A stretch of 21,600 nt of DNA from Oscillospiraceae bacterium (GCA_015063655.1 SVTU01000008.1:1-21600); one strand, 5' to 3'. Shown: positions 14,757 through 21,600, numbered from the stretch's first letter. A program made the numbers and translations. Notes: a model not told the origin generated them from the sequence alone.

Positions 14757-16019
14757 TTACTTGATCTTACGGCACTCCAGATAATACCGCTTATCGGTGG
14801 CGTGGCCCATGGAGAAGGTCTTGCGAGGCAGTGCGCCGTCATAGATCACGGTACGGAAAAGCTGATCCTTGCCCATACCGTCAAACAAAAAGCCAATAGC
14901 ATGCTCCTTGGAAGCAAGAGCCTTCACAGAGGCTTCACCGTGAATATAATCGACCTCTGCCCCCTCGTGGGTGCGCAGATACTCATCGATGAACTGCTGA
15001 AGGGTTCCCACAGTCAGCTGCTGCTCGGGGCGTTCCACCGTCAGCGTTCCCGTCTGCTTGCCAAATACGTAATCCAAGCGCTGTGCCTCGGCATCGCCAC
15101 AAAGAGCGGAGACGTATGCCGAAAGCTTTGACAGAACGTCCTCGGGGTCTACGCCAAACATCACACGGTAGATAGGCTCAAAGGCGAGAGCGGGGTCGTG
15201 GATATTGACGATCTCACAGAGCGCATAGCGGGCAGGATGTGAGGCGGCAGCCTCAGCCCCGATCTCGTTCTTGATCTCCTCATAGAGCGCCTTGGCAGAA
15301 GCCAAGGAGTGGTTGCCGTCACCCACGGCGAACAGCAAGGCGGGCAAGGAAGCGTCTCCATAACGCTTTTCCATTTGCAGGGGCGTGATCAGGTTATCAA
15401 GAGCCTTGGCAATACGCTCCTGCTCGGCTTCCCCGATCCATGCGCCCTTGATATGTCCGCCGTCAAGCATCAGGTCGAATTCATAGGCGACCTCGGGGCA
15501 GCTCTTCGCTAAAAGCGGCTCGATAACGGTATGCTCGGGGTCGTCGATGAGCAGCATCACGTGCGGTAGCTCGATCGACGCACCGCGGCGAATGGCCACA
15601 CGGGGCGGAATGCGCTCCAGCACCGTGGCCTCCGTGGCACGGATCAAGGAAGCCGCGCCACGTCGGTAATCATATGCCTCAAGATCCACTGCCAGCACGA
15701 TGCCTCGGCGTACACTTCCGTCCGATTGCGTGCGCTCCACGTATATCTGACTGTTCTTATGCGAGATAAGGCAATTGGAAAGATAGGCATTCATGGTTTG
15801 GTTGATAACGGGAATTCTCTTCTCGGTCTCAGAGAGATACACCTCGGGCAGAATGGTACGCAAGGTGGAGGGCTTGTCGCCCACCAGGGCATCAGCCTTC
15901 TCCCAATACTCAGGCTCGGAGGTAAATTGATCGCAAGCGACCACAGCCCAGCTTTCAGCGGGAACTGCCCGAAAATCGGGCAGCAAAATATCGGCAGACG
16001 TAAAGCAACGTTTCATCAT
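14757..16019 (-). CDS. DUF1015 family protein
   Basis: This 420-residue protein belongs to the DUF1015 family, conserved in Clostridia and other anaerobes and of unknown function. The segment FAVGDGNHSLASAK (GDGNHS at about 233-238 from the chosen start) is the conserved glycine/histidine core of the family and looks like an active or nucleotide-binding site, but no reaction is established. The N-terminal ADILLPDF and the ACDQFTSEPEYW segment are also typical. The start at 16019 was preferred over 16031 because GGAG sits 6 bases upstream of it, and nothing resembling a ribosome binding site precedes the earlier ATG. It is the last gene of the NUDIX-GDPD-DUF1015 operon. No membrane segment or signal peptide. 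Confidence 0.82.
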   Translation of the reverse strand: MMKRCFTSADILLPDFRAVPAESWAVVACDQFTSEPEYWEKADALVGDKPSTLRTILPEVYLSETEKRIPVINQTMNAYLSNCLISHKNSQIYVERTQSDGSVRRGIVLAVDLEAYDYRRGAASLIRATEATVLERIPPRVAIRRGASIELPHVMLLIDDPEHTVIEPLLAKSCPEVAYEFDLMLDGGHIKGAWIGEAEQERIAKALDNLITPLQMEKRYGDASLPALLFAVGDGNHSLASAKALYEEIKNEIGAEAAASHPARYALCEIVNIHDPALAFEPIYRVMFGVDPEDVLSKLSAYVSALCGDAEAQRLDYVFGKQTGTLTVERPEQQLTVGTLQQFIDEYLRTHEGAEVDYIHGEASVKALASKEHAIGFLFDGMGKDQLFRTVIYDGALPRKTFSMGHATDKRYYLECRKIK

Positions 16020-16031
16020 AACAGTCTCCAT

Positions 16032-16841
16032 TCAGGGTTTTATTTTTTCAAAAATAACGCGTGCGCCCTCCGAGCGGCCAATGCGATACTCCTTCATCGA
16101 CCTAGCCGTAAATACAAACAGCGGTGTGCGGAAGACAAAGCGGCAAAGCAGGACCGAGGGCTTTTTGCGTATCTTGCCGTCAACCGACAGAAAGTCGGGT
16201 CTTGCAACCACGTTGGTAAACATGCGGTTCAGCACAAACGCAAGCAAGGCACTTCCCCCCACCTGCTTCTTATCCACCTTCGTTAAAAGCAAGCCTCGGG
16301 CAAAACGGGGGCGATATTGGCGAAAATACGAAAGATGAAGCGGATTAAAGGACTGAATGCACACCGCCCCATGGTATTTATCCATCACGGGTGCTAAATA
16401 CTCGCAGATCTCGGCATTGCGTGACGTACCCTTGATCTCAATGAGGATCGGTACCTTGCCGTCCACAACGGAAAATACCTCGGTAAGAAGCGGAATGACC
16501 TCTTGCGTACCCCCGAGGCGAAGCGTTCTCAGCTCGGCAAGCGTGTGATCCTCGATCCTTCCCTTCACGCCGCACATACGCTCAAGGCTATCATCGTGAA
16601 ACACCATGACCTTTTTGTCCTTTGTCAGATGAACGTCAAGCTCAATGCCGTATCCGTTCTGAACGGCATGGGCAAAGGCAGAGAGCGAATTCTCGGGATA
16701 TTGCTCATTCCAAAGCCCACGGTGGGCATAATCCGCCATAAGCAGATCCATGGCAGGTCGGTCAACCGCTCTCGGCATCACCAAAAACACATAGATGACC
16801 GCCAGCATGATCAAAAGCAGGGCTATCAACAAACCGATCAT
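16032..16841 (-). CDS. Glycerophosphodiester phosphodiesterase (membrane-anchored)
   Basis: This 269-residue GDPD-family enzyme hydrolyses glycerophosphodiesters to glycerol-3-phosphate and an alcohol. A single N-terminal membrane segment (about 2-22) anchors it. The catalytic motifs follow: AHRG (His40, Arg41), PENSL (Glu50), ELDVH (Glu67, Asp69) and FHDD (His82, the second catalytic histidine). All the expected active-site residues of the UgpQ/GlpQ family are present. The start overlaps the NUDIX stop as ATGA, with AGGAGAGG upstream. A role in phospholipid or teichoic acid turnover is plausible, as the catalytic part may face outward, but topology is uncertain. Confidence 0.9.
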   Translation of the reverse strand: MIGLLIALLLIMLAVIYVFLVMPRAVDRPAMDLLMADYAHRGLWNEQYPENSLSAFAHAVQNGYGIELDVHLTKDKKVMVFHDDSLERMCGVKGRIEDHTLAELRTLRLGGTQEVIPLLTEVFSVVDGKVPILIEIKGTSRNAEICEYLAPVMDKYHGAVCIQSFNPLHLSYFRQYRPRFARGLLLTKVDKKQVGGSALLAFVLNRMFTNVVARPDFLSVDGKIRKKPSVLLCRFVFRTPLFVFTARSMKEYRIGRSEGARVIFEKIKP

Positions 16842-17401
16842 AACAATACCTCTCCTTTGGCTTCTCTTTGTAAAAGGCCAACCGTTTTCAGAATGGCCGT
16901 TTGTGTTTTACCGTCTCGGATCTTGCCGTCAAGAACACGTTCATACAGCTCGGACAACGGAATTTTCACGATCTCCAAGAATTCATCCTCGTCAAAGTCC
17001 GTCTTTCCAAAGGAAAGTCCACGGGCAAGGAACATATGGATACGCTCTCCAAGGATAGCGGGAGACGGATAATACTGCCCAATGGAGACAAGGCTCTCGC
17101 ACACGGCCCCCGTTTCCTCACGAAGCTCGCGGAGTGCCGCCTCCACGGGGTCCTCGTCATAGCTGTCAAGCTTTCCCGCGGGAATCTCCAACAGCACCTG
17201 TGAGAAGGGATAGCGGTACTGCTTCACACAGATCACCTCATCCTTGTCGGTCAGCGGAACAACGCACACCGCCCCCACGTGCTTGATATGCTCTCTTGTG
17301 GCGGGCTTGCCGTCGGGCAACGTAATATCGTCTACGTACAGATGCACCACCTTACCGTCAAAGATCAAACGGCTATTCACTTTCTTTTCTGTTAATTCCA
17401 C
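16838..17401 (-). CDS. NUDIX hydrolase, ADP-ribose pyrophosphatase type
   Basis: This 187-residue NUDIX protein resembles NudF/ADP-ribose pyrophosphatase (ADP-ribose to AMP + ribose-5-phosphate). The Nudix box begins at Gly76 and ends RELREETG (91-98), with the metal-binding glutamates in place. The segment QYRYPFSQVLLEIPAGKLD before it is typical of ADP-ribose hydrolases. Between the first glycine and Glu83 there are six residues rather than the usual five, a one-residue insertion. The start is GTG at 17401, with GGGAGAGG 7-10 bases upstream, and no ATG fits better. It is the first gene of the operon with GDPD (4-base overlap). NUDIX substrates are hard to predict from sequence, so other nucleoside diphosphates remain possible. 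Confidence 0.88.
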   Translation of the reverse strand: MELTEKKVNSRLIFDGKVVHLYVDDITLPDGKPATREHIKHVGAVCVVPLTDKDEVICVKQYRYPFSQVLLEIPAGKLDSYDEDPVEAALRELREETGAVCESLVSIGQYYPSPAILGERIHMFLARGLSFGKTDFDEDEFLEIVKIPLSELYERVLDGKIRDGKTQTAILKTVGLLQREAKGEVLL

Positions 17402-17434
17402 GCTCTTGCCTCTCCCTTGTATTCATTATAGAAT

Positions 17435-17463
17435 ATTATACAACAAATAGCAAAAAAAATCAA
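17435..17463 (-). promoter_or_regulatory. Promoter of the NUDIX operon
   Basis: On the minus strand, TTGATT (17458-17463) and TATAAT (17435-17440) are 17 bases apart. Its -35 box lies in the left arm of a 12-bp inverted repeat shared with the divergent rnhA promoter. Confidence 0.75.
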
Positions 17464-17490
17464 GTATATCAGCAGCTTTACTTGATTTTT
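17455..17490. repeat. 12-bp inverted repeat covering both divergent -35 boxes
   Basis: AAAAATCAAGTA (17455-17466) and TACTTGATTTTT (17479-17490) are perfect inverted copies separated by 12 bases. Each arm contains the -35 box of one divergent promoter. It could be a shared operator for a dimeric regulator. Confidence 0.7.
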
Positions 17491-17510
17491 CAAGGAAAAT
17501 ATGTTACAAT
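17482..17510 (+). promoter_or_regulatory. Promoter of rnhA
   Basis: TTGATT (17482-17487) and TACAAT (17505-17510) are 17 bases apart, upstream of a strong AAAAAGGGGG ribosome binding site. Confidence 0.7.
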
Positions 17511-17538
17511 AAATCAGGATCAAAAAGGGGGTGCGAGC

Positions 17539-17985
17539 ATGAAGCACGTAGACATATTCACCGACGGGGCTTGCCGAGGCAATCCGGGCCGAGGCGGCTG
17601 GGGTGCGATACTGAAATACGGAAGATTTGAAAAGGAGATCTCGGGCGGAGAGCCTATGACCACCAACAACCGTATGGAGCTGACGGCCGCCATCGAGGCC
17701 CTCTCACGCCTCACCGAGCCGTGCGAGGTGACGCTGACCTCAGACTCCAAGTATCTCATCGACGCCATCCAAAAGGGCTGGCTGACAGGTTGGCAACGAA
17801 ACGGCTGGAAAAAGGCCGATAAGTCCCCCGTGCTGAACGTTGATCTGTGGGAAAAGCTGCAAAAGCTTCTTGATTATCATACCGTCAGCTTTGTGTGGGT
17901 GCACGGTCACCAAGGGCATGAATACAACGAACGGTGCGACGTGTTGGCCACCACCTTTGCCGACTCATTTACAGACAATACATGA
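17539..17985 (+). CDS. rnhA: Ribonuclease HI
   Basis: This 148-residue enzyme cuts the RNA strand of RNA-DNA hybrids, for example replication primers and R-loops. All catalytic residues are visible: Asp9 in FTDGACRGNPG, Glu47 in NNRMELTA, Asp69 in TSDSKYL, the HGHQGHEYN histidine segment and Asp134 in ERCDVLA. The basic handle with GWLTGWQRNGWKKADK marks it as the bacterial type 1 enzyme. The start at 17539 follows AAAAAGGGGGTGCGAGC; a frame extended to 17482 would begin inside the promoter. It is a single-gene unit ending at a terminator. Length is normal. Confidence 0.96.
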   Translation: MKHVDIFTDGACRGNPGRGGWGAILKYGRFEKEISGGEPMTTNNRMELTAAIEALSRLTEPCEVTLTSDSKYLIDAIQKGWLTGWQRNGWKKADKSPVLNVDLWEKLQKLLDYHTVSFVWVHGHQGHEYNERCDVLATTFADSFTDNT

Positions 17986-17987
17986 CA

Positions 17988-18024
17988 AAAGGGGCTGAAC
18001 CTTTCGGTTCAGCCCCTCAATTAT
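17988..18024. terminator. Terminator between convergent rnhA and surface-protein genes
   Basis: A 12-bp stem AGGGGCTGAACC/GGTTCAGCCCCT (17990-18001 with 18006-18017) with TTTC loop. It is followed by CAATTATTT on plus and by TTTTGTC on minus, so it can serve both rnhA and the operon ending at 18029. Confidence 0.82.
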
Positions 18025-18028
18025 TTAC

Positions 18029-19474
18029 TTAATCCTCTTTTTTGCGGCAAGCGACGGCGGCACCAAGGCCAACGCCAAATACCGTAATGAGAGCGGCAGA
18101 GGCAAGGAAGGAGCGACAGCCCTTCTTTCCCTCCTCAACAGTGGTGGTTTCTTCCTCAAAAGGCTGAGTTTCCTCAGACTGTGCGTCATCAACCGTGGGT
18201 ACGGCAGGCTTCAGCTTACCAAAGTCCGTATCCAGTATGGCACCAAAGGTATCCTTAACCGTCTTGGGCATGGGAAGCTTGCCGGACTCTTTCGTCCACG
18301 TATTGCCAAGGGCATTCAGTCCGTTGCCCGAGGTCAGGTCGGCACGGGAAACAGCCGAGACGTTGGTGGCAACAATCGAGGAGGCAGAGGCGTTGCCCTC
18401 GTTCTTGGCATTCGCCACAAAATCATTCACGTAATAGGAATCGGCATAGGTAGCAGAGGCATTGTTTTTTGAATAGGATATCGCACCCACGGTAGCAACG
18501 TCCTTGCCGTTTTGTGCCTGCAATGTGCCCGCATTCACACAACGTTCAACCTTGATCTTACCGTTGGTACCAACAATGGCACCAATGCCCTTGGTGGCCG
18601 AATAGTACTGCTTACCGAGTATCATCGTGCCCGCAAACAGGCAGTCCTCAACCGAGGCCGTTGTCGCACTGTTATCACAGCCCACCAAAGCACCTGCGCA
18701 ATCGGCTGCCTGCGACAGATCGATCGTACCCGTATATACACAATTCTTGACAGTGCTTGTGCCGCCGAGATAAGCTACGATTCCGCCCGTGGCGTATCCG
18801 CCCCGAACGTCGGCATCCGACCACACGTTCTCAACCTTGGTATCGTTGGCACGGGTAACCACCGAGGCATTGCCCTGAGAATCAGCGGAAATGTTTACGG
18901 TTGCTCGGTACGTTCCCGTATAACCGTTATTGATAAACACGGAATTGACAATGGCAAAGTTCTTCACGGTAGCAGCCGAGCAATGGAAGAACAAGCCGCC
19001 ATCACGCCCACGGGAAATATCCGAGGTAAAGGTAGAAGCGTCATATTCTCTATCCCAAATGGAATTTTGGTAAATACCCGAAATATAGTGTCCTTGCCCG
19101 TCAAAGGTACCCGAGAAGGTATATTTTCCCGATTTACTGTGACCGATGGGCTTCCATTGATTCAGCCCGTAGGTTTGTATGCTCCATTCAGAGGCATCAC
19201 CCTCGTTGATCACAATGTCACAGCCGAGCTTGACGGTCACGCCGCGGAAGGTAACGCCGAGATTGACCAGATCACGGAAGCCAAGAAACTCTGCCGCAGA
19301 GTTCAACACAAACTCCTTAGCGTCCGTATCCTTCTCATACCACAGCGTGTCAGCCTTGGCGTCACCAAGGTAGGAAACCGTTCGTTCCTCGGCGGCAGAC
19401 GCCGTCACCGTCATGGGAACGCAAAGCGAGAGAAGCATTACAAGCGATAGAATACAAGCCATTACTTTTTTCAT
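18029..19474 (-). CDS. Secreted beta-helix-like surface protein with C-terminal K-G-C-x-S membrane anchor
   Basis: This 481-residue protein begins with a clear signal peptide (MKKVMACILSLVMLLSLCVP, cleavage near ASAAEE). The middle has repeating short strands of the kind found in right-handed beta-helix or GLUG-type proteins (FDGQGHYISGIYQN, GGLFFHCSAATVKNFAIVNS, GGIVAYLGGTSTVKNCVY, GAIVGTNGKIKVERCV). Such proteins often bind or act on polysaccharides or serve as adhesins. The C-terminus has an acidic Glu/Thr linker, KKGCRS (450-455), about 20 hydrophobic residues and RKKED. This tail is nearly the same design as in the neighbouring SGNH protein. Start 19474 has AGGAGG 8 bases upstream; it lies 13 bases after the SGNH stop, so the two form an operon. 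The enzyme activity, if any, is unknown. Confidence 0.82.
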   Translation of the reverse strand: MKKVMACILSLVMLLSLCVPMTVTASAAEERTVSYLGDAKADTLWYEKDTDAKEFVLNSAAEFLGFRDLVNLGVTFRGVTVKLGCDIVINEGDASEWSIQTYGLNQWKPIGHSKSGKYTFSGTFDGQGHYISGIYQNSIWDREYDASTFTSDISRGRDGGLFFHCSAATVKNFAIVNSVFINNGYTGTYRATVNISADSQGNASVVTRANDTKVENVWSDADVRGGYATGGIVAYLGGTSTVKNCVYTGTIDLSQAADCAGALVGCDNSATTASVEDCLFAGTMILGKQYYSATKGIGAIVGTNGKIKVERCVNAGTLQAQNGKDVATVGAISYSKNNASATYADSYYVNDFVANAKNEGNASASSIVATNVSAVSRADLTSGNGLNALGNTWTKESGKLPMPKTVKDTFGAILDTDFGKLKPAVPTVDDAQSEETQPFEEETTTVEEGKKGCRSFLASAALITVFGVGLGAAVACRKKED

Positions 19475-19487
19475 TCTCGCCACCTCC

Positions 19488-20921
19488 TTATGCACGGTCC
19501 TTGCGTCTCTTGACGAAGCATGCCGTTCCCACTCCAACAGCGGGTAGCACACACAGCATAGCCGAAACGGAAAGCATAGAGCCACAGCCCTTTTCCTTTG
19601 CCGTCTCCTCAGCCGTGGTCTCTTCCTCGGCAGGAACGTCAAGCACAGGGTCCTCGCTGACCTCGTAGGCAGGGCCGTCGGCCTCGCCCGTCAGAGATTT
19701 CATAAAGTCCTGAATGTAGGTATAGATCAAATCGTATCCGCCTGCATTGGGATGAATGTAGTCGGGCAGATAGGTCTGTGTATCTACCTTGAACACAGTG
19801 TTGTTGAAATGTGTGTCATCATGCAGATTGAGATACGGGATACCCCATTTCTTGCAAGCGTTGATCACCACGTTCTTGTAGGCTGTCATGTTGCTGATCG
19901 TGCCTCTGGACTGCGTATAGCTGTTATCGGCGATGCGGAAGTTTACGATGTAGCCGATCTTAGCCGTGGGATACAGCTTCTTGGCAAGATGCAGGGTATA
20001 CTCAAGCGAGCCTGCAAAGGTGTTCAGATCGAAGGATGAGGGATCCTTTACGCTGTCAGCGGTCAACGTTCCCACCGCAAAGTTCGACCATGCATCGTTC
20101 ACCATACCGTGAAGCATCACAAAGTCGTATTCCTTGCCCGTGTAATATTCAAGCTGGGCACGGATGCTGTTGGTGGAATTATTCTGCAGGCGTGCGCCGC
20201 CGATCGAACCGATATCGTATTGCATGTCGTTGACCTCACCGATACGGCCGCCCCATCCGAGGGGATAGAAGATACCGAAGTCACGTGCGCCGTAGCTGAT
20301 GGAGTCGCCGCAGAACAGCACTCTCTTTTGATACAAGAGCTTAGAATTCTCCCGGGGAAGCACCTTGCCGTGCAAAATGGAGAAATTAGCATTCTTGGAC
20401 TGCCAATATGACACAAACTCCTCACAGGTAAACGGCTCGTTAACGGTAATGGTAAAAACGTCGTTGACCGTGGAGAAGGTGCTTTCCATCGAGCCCTTGT
20501 CTACTACACGAACGTAGCCGTCTCTGACAGCCTTGTAGGAATAGATCACGTAGCCGCCGAAATCGTCAACAAGCGTAAAGGTACCGCCCGGGCGGTACAC
20601 CGTATGGATGGTATTCTTAGACGTATTGTAACCGAACAGCATCATGCTCTCGCTGGGCTTACAAGGGCCAAAGGTCACCACGTCTCCCTTTTTGACCTCA
20701 ATGTAATGGCTGATGAACTGCCCGTCTCCCGTGACGTTTCCGTCAGTGTCGGGGTCCTTGTTCACCGTTTTTCCGTCGGACATCAGCACGCCGGCAGTTG
20801 CCTTTGAGGCATCATACACGTTGTGAATGGTGGGTGCCGCCGCACTGACAGACACAGCGCATACCGCCGCCAGTGAGCCGAGCATAGCCACGAGAAGCAA
20901 AATAGAAATTGCTTTTCTCAT
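19488..20921 (-). CDS. Secreted SGNH/GDSL-family hydrolase with C-terminal K-G-C-x-S membrane anchor
   Basis: This 477-residue protein has a signal peptide (about 1-28, ending VSVSAAA), an N-terminal beta-rich region (about 30-195) and an SGNH hydrolase domain. The SGNH blocks are visible: CGDSISYG (Ser207), SIGGARLQ (block II glycine), HGMVND (Asn275) and DYIHPNAGGYDL (Asp387, His390). Such enzymes are esterases or deacetylases, often removing acyl groups from polysaccharides or cell-wall sugars. The C-terminus has a Glu/Thr-rich linker, KGCGS (444-448), a hydrophobic segment and KRRKDRA. GGAG precedes the ATG at 20921 with a slightly long 11-base spacer. The promoter (TTGCTT-17-TACAAT) lies just upstream. 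The likely site is the outer cell surface. Confidence 0.9.
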   Translation of the reverse strand: MRKAISILLLVAMLGSLAAVCAVSVSAAAPTIHNVYDASKATAGVLMSDGKTVNKDPDTDGNVTGDGQFISHYIEVKKGDVVTFGPCKPSESMMLFGYNTSKNTIHTVYRPGGTFTLVDDFGGYVIYSYKAVRDGYVRVVDKGSMESTFSTVNDVFTITVNEPFTCEEFVSYWQSKNANFSILHGKVLPRENSKLLYQKRVLFCGDSISYGARDFGIFYPLGWGGRIGEVNDMQYDIGSIGGARLQNNSTNSIRAQLEYYTGKEYDFVMLHGMVNDAWSNFAVGTLTADSVKDPSSFDLNTFAGSLEYTLHLAKKLYPTAKIGYIVNFRIADNSYTQSRGTISNMTAYKNVVINACKKWGIPYLNLHDDTHFNNTVFKVDTQTYLPDYIHPNAGGYDLIYTYIQDFMKSLTGEADGPAYEVSEDPVLDVPAEEETTAEETAKEKGCGSMLSVSAMLCVLPAVGVGTACFVKRRKDRA

Positions 20922-20957
20922 AGTAGTAAATTCTCCTTTCTGTTTTGTTTTCACTAC

Positions 20958-20986
20958 ATTGTACCACAAAAAAAGAAAAAAAGCAA
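20958..20986 (-). promoter_or_regulatory. Promoter of the SGNH and beta-helix surface operon
   Basis: On the minus strand, TTGCTT (20981-20986) and TACAAT (20958-20963) are separated by 17 bases of almost pure T. It is the only good promoter between the start at 20921 and the terminator at 21242. Confidence 0.65.
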
Positions 20987-21241
20987 CATCAGATTTGGCA
21001 AAAAACTATTCACTTTCAGTTCGGATTTCCTGTTTCTGATACGTTGCTTCCTTTCCTTGCATAGAGAACAGCATATCATTCATATAGAATGGTTGGTTCT
21101 CTGCCTGTGACACCGTAGAGAGCGCAGTTACAAGCCTAATTCCGTATCGGTAGGTAAAGCTGTTAAACGTTACCGAAACAAAAGCGGACGAAAAAGGCAC
21201 TCCCTGCCGTGGTTTTGAGGGAAAAGATACGGAATAGCTCC
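20987..21241. other. Intergenic stretch with no convincing gene
   Basis: The stretch between the SGNH promoter and the next terminator holds one minus-strand frame (21006-21200, 64 codons from a GTG). It lies downstream of a terminator and lacks a clear promoter and a good ribosome binding site. The frame stays open upstream for about 20 more codons, so it might be a gene remnant. A small TACGGA/TCCGTA inverted repeat is at 21228-21244. Nothing else is supported. Confidence 0.5.
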
Positions 21242-21281
21242 GTAAAAAGAAAGGCCGAGGGCTGTTTGCACAGCCCTCGGC
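21242..21281 (-). terminator. Terminator of the 50-residue peptide gene
   Basis: An 11-bp GC-rich stem (21254-21264 with 21271-21281, GCCGAGGGCTG/CAGCCCTCGGC) is followed on the minus strand by CTTTCTTTTTACG. The plus strand has no T-run after it. Confidence 0.85.
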
Positions 21282-21301
21282 AGAGTATGCAAAGCAACAC
21301 C

Positions 21302-21454
21302 TTAATTCATATCAGGCTCGCCCAAAAAATCGCCAAGGTGTATACCGCCCTTTACGCCGACGTTGCTATCGTTGGCCTCTACGGACAACGTGATAACGTC
21401 ACGGGAGGAAAGAGCGATGATCTCACTCATAGGTGCTACGTAGTTCTTTTTCAT
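21302..21454 (-). CDS. Small 50-residue protein of unknown function
   Basis: A 50-codon gene runs from ATG (21454) to TAA, with a perfect AAGGAGG (21464-21470) 9 bases upstream, and a strong terminator follows 20 bases after its stop. The protein begins MKKNYVAPMSEIIALS, continues SRDVITLSVEAND and ends in a Gly-rich, acidic part (GVKGGIHLGDFLGEPDMN). It has no membrane segment or cysteine. The N-terminal layout (basic start, aromatic-P, E-hydrophobic, DVIT-S) resembles short peptides that I recall seeing in many gut Firmicutes, whose role is not known; a secreted or modified peptide precursor is one possibility. It starts 17 bases after the upstream partial gene and so is probably co-transcribed with it. 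The excellent translation and termination signals make it a real gene. Confidence 0.72.
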   Translation of the reverse strand: MKKNYVAPMSEIIALSSRDVITLSVEANDSNVGVKGGIHLGDFLGEPDMN

Positions 21455-21471
21455 ATTCTCTTACCTCCTTC

Positions 21472-21600
21472 TTATTTTGCCAACACAGCGCTCACAAACT
21501 GGCCCTGTGCGTTGTAGGTAATGGTATAAGCAGCTCCGTATACGTACTGCCCCTCAATCACGGTGTAAGGTCTTACCGTAAAGGTCTGTACCATACCGGA
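21472..21600 (-). CDS. C-terminus of an unidentified protein (start outside window)
   Basis: An open frame enters from the right edge and stops at TAA (21472-21474), giving the last 42 residues. They are beta-strand-like with alternating aromatic residues (RPYTVIEGQYVYGAAYTITY), similar in style to C-terminal Ig-like domains of clostridial surface proteins, and end QFVSAVLAK without a membrane anchor. The neighbouring exported proteins support a surface role, but the fragment is too short to name. The following 50-residue gene probably shares its transcript. Confidence 0.6.
   Translation of the reverse strand, partial: SGMVQTFTVRPYTVIEGQYVYGAAYTITYNAQGQFVSAVLAK

Noticed and set aside
15726..16286. 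186-codon plus-strand frame spanning the DUF1015-GDPD junction
   Set aside because: It crosses two well-supported minus-strand genes and has no recognisable motif.
18512..19450. 312-codon open frame on the plus strand
   Set aside because: It is antisense to the beta-helix-like surface protein gene, with no promoter or ribosome binding site; a by-product of codon bias.
19475..19642. 56-codon N-terminal extension of the beta-helix surface protein
   Set aside because: The extension overlaps the end of the SGNH gene; the internal ATG follows AGGAGG and begins a perfect signal peptide.
1..21600. CRISPR array, prophage or insertion sequence
   Set aside because: No regularly spaced repeats, transposase, integrase or phage genes were seen on either strand.

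Overview
The window looks like a chromosome segment of an anaerobic, spore-forming member of the Clostridia, probably a gut Oscillospirales/Ruminococcaceae-type bacterium. The reasons are an operon with two [FeFe] hydrogenases (one of the sensory, phosphatase-linked type and one of the colonic group B type), a SipL-like spore-morphogenesis protein, textbook Gram-positive promoters and AGGAGG ribosome binding sites, and secreted surface proteins with a shared C-terminal anchor. No rRNA, CRISPR array, prophage or insertion sequence was found. All assignments rest on reading motifs by eye, with no database search.

Layout. 1-1232 (+) is the 3' part of a CotH-family protein. It converges on a PAP2 phosphatase gene (1279-1938, -), which lies behind a tRNA-Pro(GGG) gene (2005-2080, -). 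From a divergent promoter, 2291-7104 (+) is a five-gene hydrogen-sensing operon: two tandem thioredoxin-like [2Fe-2S] proteins, a PAS-bearing sensory [FeFe] hydrogenase (HydS), an overlapping PP2C/SpoIIE-type phosphatase with an extra C-terminal region, and a group B [FeFe] hydrogenase. A terminator separates it from the convergent SipL-like gene (7170-8672, -).

8810-14001 (+) is a housekeeping operon with a perfect TTGACA-17-TATAAT promoter: DUF512 radical SAM protein, ribosome GTPase Der, HAD hydrolase, GTPase Obg and inorganic pyrophosphatase. Several of these genes overlap by 7-8 bases. Next comes a strongly structured, terminator-ended RNA of about 155 nt (14130-14286) in front of a small SHOCT-domain membrane protein. 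14757-17401 (-) is an operon of NUDIX hydrolase, glycerophosphodiesterase and DUF1015 protein. It diverges from rnhA (17539-17985, +), and both -35 boxes of this divergent pair lie inside one perfect 12-bp inverted repeat.

18029-20921 (-) encodes two exported proteins, an SGNH esterase and a beta-helix-like protein. Both end in the same kind of tail: a Glu/Thr-rich linker, a K-G-C-x-S motif, a hydrophobic segment and a basic end. At the right edge (21302-21600, -) are the C-terminus of another gene and a 50-residue peptide gene with a strong ribosome binding site, closed by a terminator.

How the genes work together. The clearest system is the hydrogenase operon. HydS probably senses H2 or redox state through its H-cluster and passes the signal through a PAS domain to the phosphatase, while the group B enzyme and the small [2Fe-2S] proteins deal with electrons. 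The most likely undescribed items are the structured RNA, the twin K-G-C-x-S C-terminal signal and the 50-residue peptide.
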